A stretch of 34,385 bases of DNA, from contig JACVIX010000021.1 in NCBI GenBank assembly GCA_015711725.1, positions 1 through 34,385 of the forward strand, in the 5' to 3' direction. The notes beneath the pieces were generated by a model. That model was not told the origin of the DNA. It searched no databases and saw only the letters and a list, made by a program, of their open reading frames with translations. The stretch is from Candidatus Geothermincola primus. Lineage in GTDB: Bacteria; Actinomycetota; Geothermincolia; Geothermincolales; Geothermincolaceae. Below, one piece after another: positions 8,080 through 16,132 of this stretch. The position numbers were made by a program, and so were the translations under genes. Positions within the stretch are counted from its first letter, which is position 1; every line of letters starts with the position of its first letter.

Positions 8080-10611
8080 TCACTCATCGGCGGACCCACC
8101 GCTTAGTCTCACTCTTACATGTTTTAAATCTCCTGGCAATAACACCTTCAATCCCTGGGGTGCTTCAGGCTCAACCTCCAGACGCAACTCTCCATCAGCT
8201 AAACGTCCTTTTATATAAAAGCGCGTCTCATCATCGATTAACTCATACGAGGAGTTTCCCTCCTCGTCGGGATAGACCATCAAAGTCATGTTCTCGTAAC
8301 TTAACTGATCCACGCACTGAGCAACCTCAGCCAAGGGAAAAACGCTTCCTCCCCTGACATATACCGGGATAGTTTCTAAATCCGCTCTCCGCACAATCCA
8401 TTTCCCTCCTTGACATACCTCTTCGGTCCAGAAATCATACCAGCGCCCCGGTGGCAAATAGACCCTCCGCTCCTGGTTACGGGAGAGAATGGGTGCCACC
8501 AGTAAATTACGCCCGCACATGAATTGGTCCTCGATGTTCCAGACAGTAGGATCTTCCTGAAACTCTATCGCCAAGTGTCGAAGTAAAGGCAATCCCTTCT
8601 TAGCGGAGACGAACGATTCCGAATAAAGGTAAGGAATGAGCCGGTAGCGCAGTTCCAGATACCTTCTCACTACATCCTGGGTCTCCTCACTGAAGTTCCA
8701 GGGCTCTTTGTATTGGGGTGGATTGCCGTGATAACGGAGGTGGGACTGGAAGATAGAGAGCTGGGTCCATCTAATATAAAGCTCTTCGCTGGGCACTCCC
8801 ACGAACCCGCCGACGTCCTGGCTCCAGAAGGTAAAACCGGACAATCCAAGGTTAAGCCCTCCCCGTAGTGAACTGAGCAGGTTCTCGTAATTGGAGGAAT
8901 TATCTCCAGACCAATGGACCGGGTAGCGCTGGGCTCCGGCATAACCGCTGCGCGCCCAGATAATCCCTTGGCCTTTGCCTTTTACCTCCTCCACAGCCTC
9001 GAATGCCGCCTGCTGATAAAGCAAGGAAAAGAGATTGTGCATCTTCCTACCGTCACCACCCGCGAAGCGCATAGGCGGCTCGATACCCTCGCCAAAATCC
9101 GCCTTGATGGTTGAGGCTCCCATCTGGAGAAGACGCCTGATCTTCTCTTTATACCAAGCTACTCCTGTGGGGTTGGAGAAATCGATGGGATTCGCCTCAA
9201 ATTGCCAAAGGAAGACAAAGGGACCGCGGTTTTTCGCCAACGCTTTCCTTTTCTTAGCGTCCTTATACACCTCGGTTTCTCTGATCACATAGGGAATCTG
9301 CCACAGGCAGATTCTAAAACCCTGTTCAGCCGCTTCCTTGAACATCCTCTGGGGATCGGGGAATCTTTCCGCATTGAATTTCCAATCGCAGCGCCAATCT
9401 TCATCGAACCAACCGGTATCGATATGAATAACATCAGCGGGGAATCGCATTTCCCTCAGCCTGCGGGCCACTGCTATGACCTGATCCTGGGAGAAGTAGC
9501 TTATACGGGATATCCAAGTGCCCAAGGCCCATTTAGGCGGTATGGCGGATTTGCCAGTTAGGGCGGTATAGGTGTCCAGGATAGACTTAAAAGACGGGCC
9601 GTAAAAAAAGAAATAGTCGATGAGATCCCCCTCAACGGCAAAGATATTTTTGCAAGTTTCGCGACTTCCTACCCAAAAGGTGATGGGCCTACTTTCATTG
9701 ACAAAGACACCATAGCCTTGAGTGCTCATAAAGAAAGGAACGTACTTGTAAGCTCGACCGGAAGTATTGCCTAGTCCCTCGGTGTTCCATAAACCCACCG
9801 TTCCGCCCACTCGGTTAACCGGACCGTAGGACTCACCCAGCCCGTATACCGCCTCGCCTGGATACAAGACGAAAGATTCCACCCCATATTCCCGTCCGCT
9901 CTTCCTGTCACTTATGAATCCCAATGGCAATGAATCGAAGGGCGTGGGAAATTCGTTTTTAGTGTCGCCACCGGACTCGGTTATTAAATTTCCTTCGGAG
10001 TCAAAGACCTCTATCCGAAAGTCCTTCCTATAAATTATTAAACGAATGGAGTCGCTGGATAATTCGTAGCGATCCGGTTTCTCCTCCAGCCTAACCTCTA
10101 GGGATGCATCAGATATATCTTCATAGAGCATGGGAGTTGAATTAATGGGAACTGTGTCCCCTCTGGCTAATCTCAGCCGATAGGTATCCCCGCGCAGAAA
10201 ATCTAACTGGAGAGTCATGGGCTCGTAAGGTGTCTTTTCCGTTACCAGATACTCATGTCTGCTCATGGTTTTGAGGTTTACGATCTTGAAGACGTTGTAG
10301 CCGCGAGCGGAAAAAATGAAAGTGTTGCCTGTGCGTTCTCTCAACTCCACCTCAAGGACACAAGCCGCCTTCTTCCCCCGATACTTGTAAGGAAAACTAA
10401 AGGTGGTGGAGGGTGGTGTCCCATCAACGTCAAGCGGATGATCCGTATATCCAAAATAGACATTGGGCTCTAAGTCGCCCAGTTTTCCCCGAATGCGTGG
10501 ATATCTCAACCGTTGTTTTATAAATTTCAGCGCCGCCTTTTTCTGATCTATCCCTTGGCGCATAGTCCGCTCGGTGAGAATCCGTTCGTAATTTGTATCC
10601 TCATCAACCAC
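8080..10611 (-). CDS. Glycoside hydrolase family 31, probable alpha-xylosidase (YicI-like)
   Basis: 843 residues, full length for the family. An N-terminal beta-sandwich of about 350 residues (GEAVYGLGESYGPVNR near 252-267) precedes the (beta/alpha)8 barrel. The nucleophile is Asp505 in TIKADFGE and the acid/base Asp570 in HWSGD, followed by LRGGLNLGLSGFTFWSQDVGG as in E. coli YicI. The KADFGE form and the overall match to YicI favour alpha-xylosidase activity (release of alpha-linked xylose, for example from xyloglucan oligosaccharides) over alpha-glucosidase, but specificity in GH31 is easily misjudged. No signal peptide is seen, so it should act in the cytoplasm on imported oligosaccharides. 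GTG 10611 is preceded by AAAGGAGG at good spacing. It stands alone, with no transporter or xylose genes nearby. Confidence 0.9.
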   Translation of the reverse strand: MVDEDTNYERILTERTMRQGIDQKKAALKFIKQRLRYPRIRGKLGDLEPNVYFGYTDHPLDVDGTPPSTTFSFPYKYRGKKAACVLEVELRERTGNTFIFSARGYNVFKIVNLKTMSRHEYLVTEKTPYEPMTLQLDFLRGDTYRLRLARGDTVPINSTPMLYEDISDASLEVRLEEKPDRYELSSDSIRLIIYRKDFRIEVFDSEGNLITESGGDTKNEFPTPFDSLPLGFISDRKSGREYGVESFVLYPGEAVYGLGESYGPVNRVGGTVGLWNTEGLGNTSGRAYKYVPFFMSTQGYGVFVNESRPITFWVGSRETCKNIFAVEGDLIDYFFFYGPSFKSILDTYTALTGKSAIPPKWALGTWISRISYFSQDQVIAVARRLREMRFPADVIHIDTGWFDEDWRCDWKFNAERFPDPQRMFKEAAEQGFRICLWQIPYVIRETEVYKDAKKRKALAKNRGPFVFLWQFEANPIDFSNPTGVAWYKEKIRRLLQMGASTIKADFGEGIEPPMRFAGGDGRKMHNLFSLLYQQAAFEAVEEVKGKGQGIIWARSGYAGAQRYPVHWSGDNSSNYENLLSSLRGGLNLGLSGFTFWSQDVGGFVGVPSEELYIRWTQLSIFQSHLRYHGNPPQYKEPWNFSEETQDVVRRYLELRYRLIPYLYSESFVSAKKGLPLLRHLAIEFQEDPTVWNIEDQFMCGRNLLVAPILSRNQERRVYLPPGRWYDFWTEEVCQGGKWIVRRADLETIPVYVRGGSVFPLAEVAQCVDQLSYENMTLMVYPDEEGNSSYELIDDETRFYIKGRLADGELRLEVEPEAPQGLKVLLPGDLKHVRVRLSGGSADE

Positions 10612-10646
10612 TAGAAACCTCCTTTATCTTGCCAAAACTTATACAC

Positions 10647-10666
10647 ATTATATTCGAAAATATAAT
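10647..10666 (-). promoter_or_regulatory. 20-bp AT-rich palindrome with a TATAAT box before the GH31 gene
   Basis: ATTATATT (10647-10654), CGAA, AATATAAT (10659-10666) is a perfect 8-bp inverted repeat 36-55 bases upstream of the alpha-xylosidase start. On the minus strand it includes TATAAT, a good -10 box, but I see no good -35 at 17 bases. It may be a promoter overlapped by an operator. Confidence 0.4.
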
Positions 10667-10742
10667 CTTACGGGCTAACCCAGGCCCACATTAAGAAAGA
10701 GAACGATACGCTAGCGCAAGTGTCTTCCATCGCCCACCCCTT

Positions 10743-10762
10743 CGAGGCAACATCATGCCTCG
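10743..10762. repeat. Hairpin with GAGGCA-N6-TGCCTC core, copy 1
   Basis: CGAGGCA (10743-10749), a 6-base loop ACATCA, then TGCCTCG (10756-10762): a perfect 7-bp stem. The same core recurs at 11000-11019. Confidence 0.5.
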
Positions 10763-10999
10763 CAAGCGGATATTAACCTGTTGAGCGATTCTCGCCTTTT
10801 CTAGCCGGCGGTCATGAGCATGGCATAACGACTTTATCCATGTAGCACAAGCCCCGTTTTATGCGCTGTTGATGTATTTCTTGATGTATAATTCCGAAAG
10901 ATCGCTATTTTAAATAATTCAGCAGAATATCTCCTTTTAAGCAGCGGGCATGGAAATTTACTAAATCTTCGATTTCTCCCAACAGATGCTCTCCATGTG

Positions 11000-11019
11000 A
11001 GAGGCAAAGCCATGCCTCT
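11000..11019. repeat. Hairpin with GAGGCA-N6-TGCCTC core, copy 2
   Basis: AGAGGCA (11000-11006), a 6-base loop AAGCCA, then TGCCTCT (11013-11019). The outer base pair has changed relative to copy 1 (C-G there, A-T here) but pairing is kept. No T-run follows. Confidence 0.5.
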
Positions 11020-11161
11020 GTCCATCACATTTCTGGTTTAGCTATAGAATTCATTCTGCCGCCATATGAACATCGCTATTTACAGGATAAAGGGCCCAGG
11101 GCGAGAAATATTTTTACGCCATTTTACAATCTAGAAAGACCAACGCCCGTCATATACTTTC

Positions 11162-11773
11162 TCAGGGCCTCTCCAGTCTCTTCAGCGCTTTTATAGCCAC
11201 ATTGGGGGAGAGGGATATGTGCGCCTGGCTCACGATCATGCCTCCTATCTGGTTCATAAGCGCCTCTTTGGGAGCTTTGAAAACCAGCCAAAGAACGAGA
11301 TTAGCGATGGTTACCACCACCAGGCTCAAGGTGCGGTTGGGCCAGGCTCTTTGTTCTTGCTCCTGCGCGGCTCGCTCCCGCAACAGCTCCTCGCTTTCAT
11401 GAAGTTTCTTACCCAGTTCCGCATCGCTCAACCCTTTCACGTTTTCGACTGGGCGGTAGTCCAGCAGAGGGAAGTAAAAAGTATTGAAAAACTTGGGGTG
11501 AGTCATCCCCTTAAAGCCACCCAATCCTCTCAAAGGTGAGATTGAAAGGCCCAGCAATCCTAACGTAACCAAAATAAAAACGGTCATCGCCAGCGCCTTG
11601 GCGTTCTTCTCAGAAATAAAGAAGTAAAATAAAAAGAGGGTCATGAGCACTAGGTAGAAAATGACTGATCCATTCAGCCAACTGGTGCATTTATTAGCCG
11701 ATTTCTTCAATGACTCCTGGATGAAGGAGAGCCTACTTCTAGGTTCATCCAGATCAATCGCTTCACCAGACAA
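11162..11773 (-). CDS. Membrane protein of unknown function
   Basis: About 203 residues. Hydrophobic segments are SVIFYLVLMTLFLFYFFI, ALAMTVFILVTLGLLGLSI and, after a charged coiled-coil-like stretch (DAELGKKLHESEELLRERAAQEQEQ), LSLVVVTIANLVLWLVF, so three membrane passes are likely. I chose TTG 11773 because AAAGGAGG precedes it with 7-9 bases; the longer frame to an ATG at 11833 has no ribosome site. I do not recognise the family. The final 45 residues (NQIGGMIVSQAHISLSPNVAIKALKRLE) are not hydrophobic and probably cytoplasmic. It stands alone, so context gives no hint of function. Confidence 0.6.
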   Translation of the reverse strand: MSGEAIDLDEPRSRLSFIQESLKKSANKCTSWLNGSVIFYLVLMTLFLFYFFISEKNAKALAMTVFILVTLGLLGLSISPLRGLGGFKGMTHPKFFNTFYFPLLDYRPVENVKGLSDAELGKKLHESEELLRERAAQEQEQRAWPNRTLSLVVVTIANLVLWLVFKAPKEALMNQIGGMIVSQAHISLSPNVAIKALKRLERP

Positions 11774-12030
11774 CCTTCCACCTCCTTTTTCGGTTGACCA
11801 CAGGGTTTTGCTGAATGCGTCAATCGCAGCCATTTATTTGGAAAAATTTTGTCATTAAACAAAACGATAGTCAAATATTTGTATTGGCTACGGGAGATGG
11901 ACATACTGAAAAACACCTTTTCATAGAAAGCGAAAGCCCTTGACGACCGCAATCATCTCAAATAGCCAGGTTATCTTTATCGGCGGACGTTTTTCGTAAG
12001 TTTCATCGAACGTGCCTAGGTTCAGAAACA

Positions 12031-12258
12031 TAGTGGACACCCCCTATACTTGCTTTGTAGTAAAAGAAGCGAAGCAAGGAGGTGTCCAAATGAAGGGTTC
12101 AGTTGGAACCACTACCAGTATCTATCACACCAGGCTACCACACAGGCGGTGACTGGAAAGGATGGGAAGGTGCTTGGATCTATCGAGGGAGGCCCGGGTG
12201 AGGATTTCATGGATTGGGCATTACAAATAAGAGGGAAATCTGGTAAACTTTCCCATTG
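12031..12258 (+). mobile_element. Possible N-terminal remnant of an IS110-like transposase gene
   Basis: A strong GGAGG (12078-12082) precedes ATG 12090, which opens a short frame (MKGSVG...) ending after 21 codons. In another frame the sequence continues as HQATTQAVTGKDGKVLGSIE and then EDFMDWAL. Joined by a frameshift, this resembles the start of IS110-type RNase-H-fold transposases (MK-YVG-D then A-xxxV-DEDGKVLG). No downstream catalytic region is present. The resemblance is short, so the call is tentative. Confidence 0.35.
12035..12087 (+). promoter_or_regulatory. Two-part hairpin occluding a ribosome-binding site
   Basis: GGACACC (12035-12041) pairs with GGTGTCC (12081-12087), and inside it CTTGCTT (12049-12055) pairs with AAGCAAG (12072-12078). 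The AAGGAGG ribosome site for the short frame at 12090 is embedded in the 3' arms. Insertion sequences sometimes use such structures to limit transposase translation. Confidence 0.45.
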
Positions 12259-12319
12259 ACATTCCTTGAATATGGCGAAAAGAGGTTTAAAAAAAGCAGG
12301 CTGATCTTGGGAGGTTGAG

Positions 12320-13162
12320 ATGTTCATAGCCCATGTAAATAGAAAGGGCTTGAGCCTTCACCAGAAAATACCCTTTCCCCTGGACGTGATGGGATCCAGG
12401 CTTGAATACCTGATTATGAAATTGCTGGGAAAATTGACCGACGCCGAATGGCTTTATAGAAATGACATCACTAAGAACGCGGTCAACTGGTTGGCCAACC
12501 GAGTGGTGATTCCCCTCATTCACGGTGAGGTGGTCACTCCCGAGGAGATAGAACGCATCGTCCGTCGACTGGAAGAAGAAGGTCACACCATCGCCCTGGG
12601 GTTGTGTGAATGTCGTCACGGCGAGAAGAGGATGGAAGAAGGCCTTGAGGAAGGCCGCGATCCCAACTATACATGCGTGATGATCGGCGACTGGGGGAAG
12701 GGACATCTCTACAATTATCCCCACGACTACCGGCCGATAAGCGCGGATGAGCTACTGGAAATCACCCGCTTCTGGTTCGACCGAGGGCGCGTCATCAACG
12801 CCTGGGGCTGCAGCACCCTCCATGGTTTTTTCATCTCCTACTGTCATTGCCTCCCCCAATACTGCGTTCCCCTAAGGCATCAGCTCTTAAGAGGGAATGT
12901 GGTCTTTTATCCCGGCTACAACTATGCCCTAATCGATGAGGAGCTCTGCCAGGGACCGGAAGATTGCGAATTCAACTGTTCTCTCCACTGCCATTTCGGC
13001 GCTATTGCGGCGCATCAAGGCAAGGCGAAAGTGGATATCTCCCGTTGCCATGGTTGTGGGCAATGCTTTCTTCACTGTCCCACTGGGGCGGCTCGAGGGG
13101 TGCGCAAGGAGAACTACGAATTGATTTACTGCGCCAAAGACGTGGTCTACCCGGAGGGATAA
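12320..13162 (+). CDS. Cysteine-rich 4Fe-4S ferredoxin-domain protein of unknown function
   Basis: 280 residues. Near the C-terminus CHGCGQCFLHCPTGAA is a canonical [4Fe-4S] motif (C-x2-C-x2-C-x3-CP). A second, irregular group (CQGPEDCEFNCSLHCHFGA) precedes it and may hold another cluster. Further upstream are LCECRHGE and a dense run, WGCSTLHGFFISYCHCLPQYCVPLR, reminiscent of 4Fe-4S proteins that carry an ICNCC-like motif after an N-terminal CxCR. It looks soluble and redox-active; partner and substrate are unknown. ATG 12320 follows GGGAGGTTGAG at good spacing. No neighbouring oxidoreductase subunit is present, so it appears to be an orphan. Confidence 0.75.
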   Translation: MFIAHVNRKGLSLHQKIPFPLDVMGSRLEYLIMKLLGKLTDAEWLYRNDITKNAVNWLANRVVIPLIHGEVVTPEEIERIVRRLEEEGHTIALGLCECRHGEKRMEEGLEEGRDPNYTCVMIGDWGKGHLYNYPHDYRPISADELLEITRFWFDRGRVINAWGCSTLHGFFISYCHCLPQYCVPLRHQLLRGNVVFYPGYNYALIDEELCQGPEDCEFNCSLHCHFGAIAAHQGKAKVDISRCHGCGQCFLHCPTGAARGVRKENYELIYCAKDVVYPEG

Positions 13163-13392
13163 GAAAAGCAGAACGATAAAAAGCGCTACCTTGAACCCCA
13201 GATATTTCTTCGAAGCCTAAAGGTTAAGCACAAAATGGAACTTTCGCTCCATTGATGCTCCAACCTATATGAACAAAAGAAACTTCCCTTCTAGCCCGAA
13301 GAACAGTCATTTCACCTTAGGCTCGTCGCTCAGTTCAGCCAAATTCCCTTTAACTCAAATTCGCGCAAACAACCGCGCGCACCACATCTCCT

Positions 13393-14064
13393 CTAGCTCT
13401 CCAGAGGCTGCTCCCTTGCCATGCGCAAAGCTCTTTTCTCCAAGGATTCCGTGTACTTCTCCCACTCCGATTTCTCATCGCCGGCGGCGCGCCACAACTC
13501 GAAATGGCAGGTGGACGAACCCGCAGGAATGGTGCGCGTAAAACGCACCTGCCAGTCTCCTATCCCGCTCGCCTCTTTAAAAGCCTCCATCATTCCCTGA
13601 ACGAAATAGCGCTGTACCCTGCAGTCGAAGGCTCTATAATGGTCCTGATGGGGACACCAGGTGATATGAAAACTGACCAGATCATCGCTTTCGATAGTGG
13701 GCTCCTCCAAAGAGGCATAGACGACGCGATTTATCACGGTAGCGAAGAAGCTCATAAATTCCGCATCCGATAAGCCCTCAGGTCTTTTTACATTATGTAA
13801 TATTTGCTTGCCAACATCCCGCCCCACTTCTCTTAAAACCTTACCCACAAGCCTTTGTCCTTTTTCCCCGTATACGCGTTCGCATTCCTCAAGTATCCGG
13901 ATCACCGCCATGGCCTGCATGGTCCCCCACTGCCAAAGCGTGGCGGGGTCGAAATCGGTTTTTGCCAGCACCTCCTCTTTCAGTCTTTTCAGCCCCTTCT
14001 GGTAAGGTTGATTGAAGCGGAACTTCTTCCAGTTCTCCTCCGGGCGATGTTCCCAGTGCGCCAT
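13393..14064 (-). CDS. Possible L-2-amino-thiazoline-4-carboxylate hydrolase-family protein
   Basis: 223 residues, soluble, no signal peptide. The layout, a helical N-terminal half then FHITWCPHQDHYRAFDCRVQ, DWQVRFTRTIPAGSSTCHFEL and a charged tail, resembles the ATC-hydrolase family, in which a Cys and a late CHF motif are conserved. Many members have no thiazoline activity, so the biochemical role is open. ATG 14064 has GGAGG at six bases. It stands as a single gene opposite to the 4Fe-4S protein. Confidence 0.5.
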   Translation of the reverse strand: MAHWEHRPEENWKKFRFNQPYQKGLKRLKEEVLAKTDFDPATLWQWGTMQAMAVIRILEECERVYGEKGQRLVGKVLREVGRDVGKQILHNVKRPEGLSDAEFMSFFATVINRVVYASLEEPTIESDDLVSFHITWCPHQDHYRAFDCRVQRYFVQGMMEAFKEASGIGDWQVRFTRTIPAGSSTCHFELWRAAGDEKSEWEKYTESLEKRALRMAREQPLES

Positions 14065-14322
14065 TTTTTCCCTCCTTGTTTATCTTTATGCTCCGGGCAA
14101 AAATATGGTACGCGCCCACCAAGTTTGTGAACCTATCTATAAAAACCTATACCCAAACCATCCCAACAAAGCGTATACTTCACCGCCGGCAACTAACCTC
14201 ACAATTTAAAACCAAACCGTCTTCAATCTATCACAGTTCATAAAAATCCTCTCTTACCAGCGCCAAGCGGCATTCCCCCGAAAAGAAAATTAACTCAACC
14301 CATGGCCTCAACCCAAATCTAT

Positions 14323-15255
14323 TTAACCGTTGAGTTCTTCGGGATAGGGGGAGAAGAAAGACTGGTCCAGAAGATGGCCCCGTCCCAATGTGGTTATCCA
14401 GGCCTTCACCATCCATCTAGGCTCCCACAGAGGCGCTTCCCCAACTCTGAAACGGTCCAACAGCTCATCGAAACAAAGCTTCTCCTCTTGGGGAATACTC
14501 CCAGCCATTCCTTCCCAAATCTCCCTCAACATGTCCACCAGGCCTCCCTCATGTGGGGGGCGGGAAAGGGCTTTCCACAATCCTTTTTCGTAATTTTCCA
14601 TCACTTCGCGAGGAGTGTAAACCTCCCGATTGGCAAGCTGCTCGTTGAGGTTGTCTATCTCGAACTGGTCATAAACGCTGAGCAATATCCGGTGTTTTTT
14701 ATGAAACCGAATAAGCTTCTCCACCTCTCCGCTCTCCTTCACCTCCCTGAAGTCAGCAAGAATGAAAAGCTTGGTCAGGAAATGCTCCCTCATCCTGTGA
14801 TTTTCTAGGCGAGATTCATCGGCTAGCGCCAGATGTGAAAATCTCTCCAGCACCCCCGCTCCGAAGAATCCTGCTCCTTCTCCCTTTAAGGTTTTCTTCT
14901 CCGCGTCCCCATATATCTTCGTGTCGGTGAGCCCACAAGAAGGGGAACGACTTTTAAGCACGAATCCGTCCACCTGGCGCAGGGAAGAAAGGAAACTCTC
15001 CACGAAGTTCTTCATGGGCGAGGTAAAGTCCTTTCCGGAAGGCCATTGGATTAACTTTCTAACCGTCTCCTGCTCCACCACGCAAATGGGGTCCCGAGGA
15101 ATCCCCAATCCAATCTCCACTTCCGGGCATACGGGCTGCACCTGGGCATAGCTTTTTAGTCTTTCTAGGAAGGGCGCCTCCACCATGGTTCCGTCATACC
15201 TGCAAGTGGAGAAACCAAAGCAAGCGCTCATCACTATTACGGGACGCGCATGCAT
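14323..15255 (-). CDS. DUF523-DUF1722 fusion protein
   Basis: 310 residues. The N-terminal DUF523 part shows SACFGFSTCRYDG (residues 10-22), VCPEVEIGLGIPRDP and KSRSPSCG, the conserved Cys-bearing motifs of that family; the C-terminal part (from about residue 160, FREVKESGEVEKLIRFHKKHRILLSVYDQ) is DUF1722. The two are often fused, as in YbgA-like proteins; their biochemical function is not settled, although the Cys residues suggest metal or iron-sulfur binding. The start at ATG 15255 has only a weak ribosome site, but it begins a few residues before the conserved motif as in homologues. Confidence 0.82.
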   Translation of the reverse strand: MHARPVIVMSACFGFSTCRYDGTMVEAPFLERLKSYAQVQPVCPEVEIGLGIPRDPICVVEQETVRKLIQWPSGKDFTSPMKNFVESFLSSLRQVDGFVLKSRSPSCGLTDTKIYGDAEKKTLKGEGAGFFGAGVLERFSHLALADESRLENHRMREHFLTKLFILADFREVKESGEVEKLIRFHKKHRILLSVYDQFEIDNLNEQLANREVYTPREVMENYEKGLWKALSRPPHEGGLVDMLREIWEGMAGSIPQEEKLCFDELLDRFRVGEAPLWEPRWMVKAWITTLGRGHLLDQSFFSPYPEELNG

Positions 15256-15483
15256 CGCTCTTTCGCCACAAACCTTTCCGAGGATGATGAAATTATACTG
15301 GTCGAATCAAGCATCCATCACGGCAGAAACGCCAAAGATGCTTTCTACATTCACAGTTCATATGCCTGGCTGATTCCAACAATTTTCGCATTGATAATTT
15401 TGAATCGCGCCTGTCTGGTTTCAACCGAGGAGCGCTGATAATTAATATAAATATCCGATATCGCGCCGCCTGTCACCTCATAA

Positions 15484-15663
15484 TTATAACAGGGGGGTTA
15501 AAGCGATGTGTCTGAAGAAGGCTCTCATGTCTTTCCCTGCTACTTCCCTAAAATTTACAAACCCGCAATTTATAACAGGGGTGGTTAAAAGCAATGCTTC
15601 CGCAGAAGGTCCTCATGTCTTTGCCCGCTATTCCCTAAAATTTACAAACCCGAAATTTATAAC
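15484..15663. repeat. Tandem repeat, two copies of 86-87 bp plus the start of a third
   Basis: Unit 1 is 15484-15569 and unit 2 15570-15656; the opening TTATAACAG recurs at 15657. Both units end in CCCTAAAATTTACAAACCCG, which is identical, and share CTCATGTCTTT in the middle; other positions differ moderately, so the duplication is not recent. Confidence 0.8.
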
Positions 15664-15764
15664 AGATCGGATTAGAGAAAGCGCTTATCCGTGTATGCCC
15701 TACTTGGCATTAAAGCAACCGCGTCGATCATTCGCTCACCTTAAAACCGCATAGAGCAGAAGAA

Positions 15765-15827
15765 ATGGTGGCCTTTTCTCACGCTTTTAAATCTCGCAGC
15801 TGTTAAAATTTCGGGAAAGGCCACCAT
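15765..15827. repeat. 12-bp perfect inverted repeat with nested arms
   Basis: ATGGTGGCCTTT (15765-15776) and AAAGGCCACCAT (15816-15827) are exact complements with a 39-base loop. Inside, TTTTAA and TTAAAA can pair as well. It could be a cruciform, an RNA hairpin or the ends of a very small mobile element. Confidence 0.7.
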
Positions 15828-16132
15828 CGAATTGGCGCGACTTCTAACTTGAATTTTTAGAAAGCGTTTAGGGACCACTGCAGCTTGGGCCGGCGCGAGG
15901 TATCAACGTAAAACGAGTTTTATTCGTGCTAAAGGGTAATCTATAATAATCTATATTTTCGACTCATGAAGGTAGATGATCGTCGACCGCTTTTTTAGAT
16001 ATCGCCATTTAGCATGAACAGATATAAGATTAAAAATAATATTAAAGAATATGGGATGCTTGAGAGGCGAAGCCCTATTTATAAGCCATAGGAAAAGCCA
16101 ATGACTTAGCAGAGTAAGAGGTCGCATCGGGA

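Larger units (their letters stand above)
10612..11161. other. 550-bp gene-free region upstream of the GH31 gene
   Basis: No supported gene. Contains the palindrome at 10647-10666 and the twin hairpins at 10743-10762 and 11000-11019, listed separately. Confidence 0.6.
11774..12319. other. 546-bp region with an IS110-like remnant
   Basis: Between two divergently oriented genes. Apart from the hairpin and frameshifted transposase-like fragment at 12031-12258 I see nothing coding. Confidence 0.5.
15256..16132. other. 877-bp gene-free region with repeats
   Basis: Holds the 86-bp tandem repeat at 15484-15663 and the inverted repeat at 15765-15827. One frame stays open across the repeats (15506-15754) but its protein simply mirrors the DNA repeat and has no ribosome site, so I treat it as non-coding. 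Confidence 0.6.

Noticed and set aside
10834-11028. 64-codon minus-strand frame upstream of the GH31 gene
   Set aside because: No ribosome site, and it runs through one of the twin hairpins; composition looks non-coding.
13355-13390. Possible terminator of the ATC-hydrolase-like gene (CGCGC hairpin)
   Set aside because: The stem is only about five to six pairs and no T-run follows on the minus strand.
15484-15663. Possible CRISPR array
   Set aside because: Only two units, 86-87 bp long and diverged, with no alternating repeat and spacer pattern and no cas genes.
15506-15754. 82-codon open frame across the 86-bp repeats
   Set aside because: Its protein repeat simply follows the DNA repeat, no ribosome site precedes it, and no family resemblance is seen.
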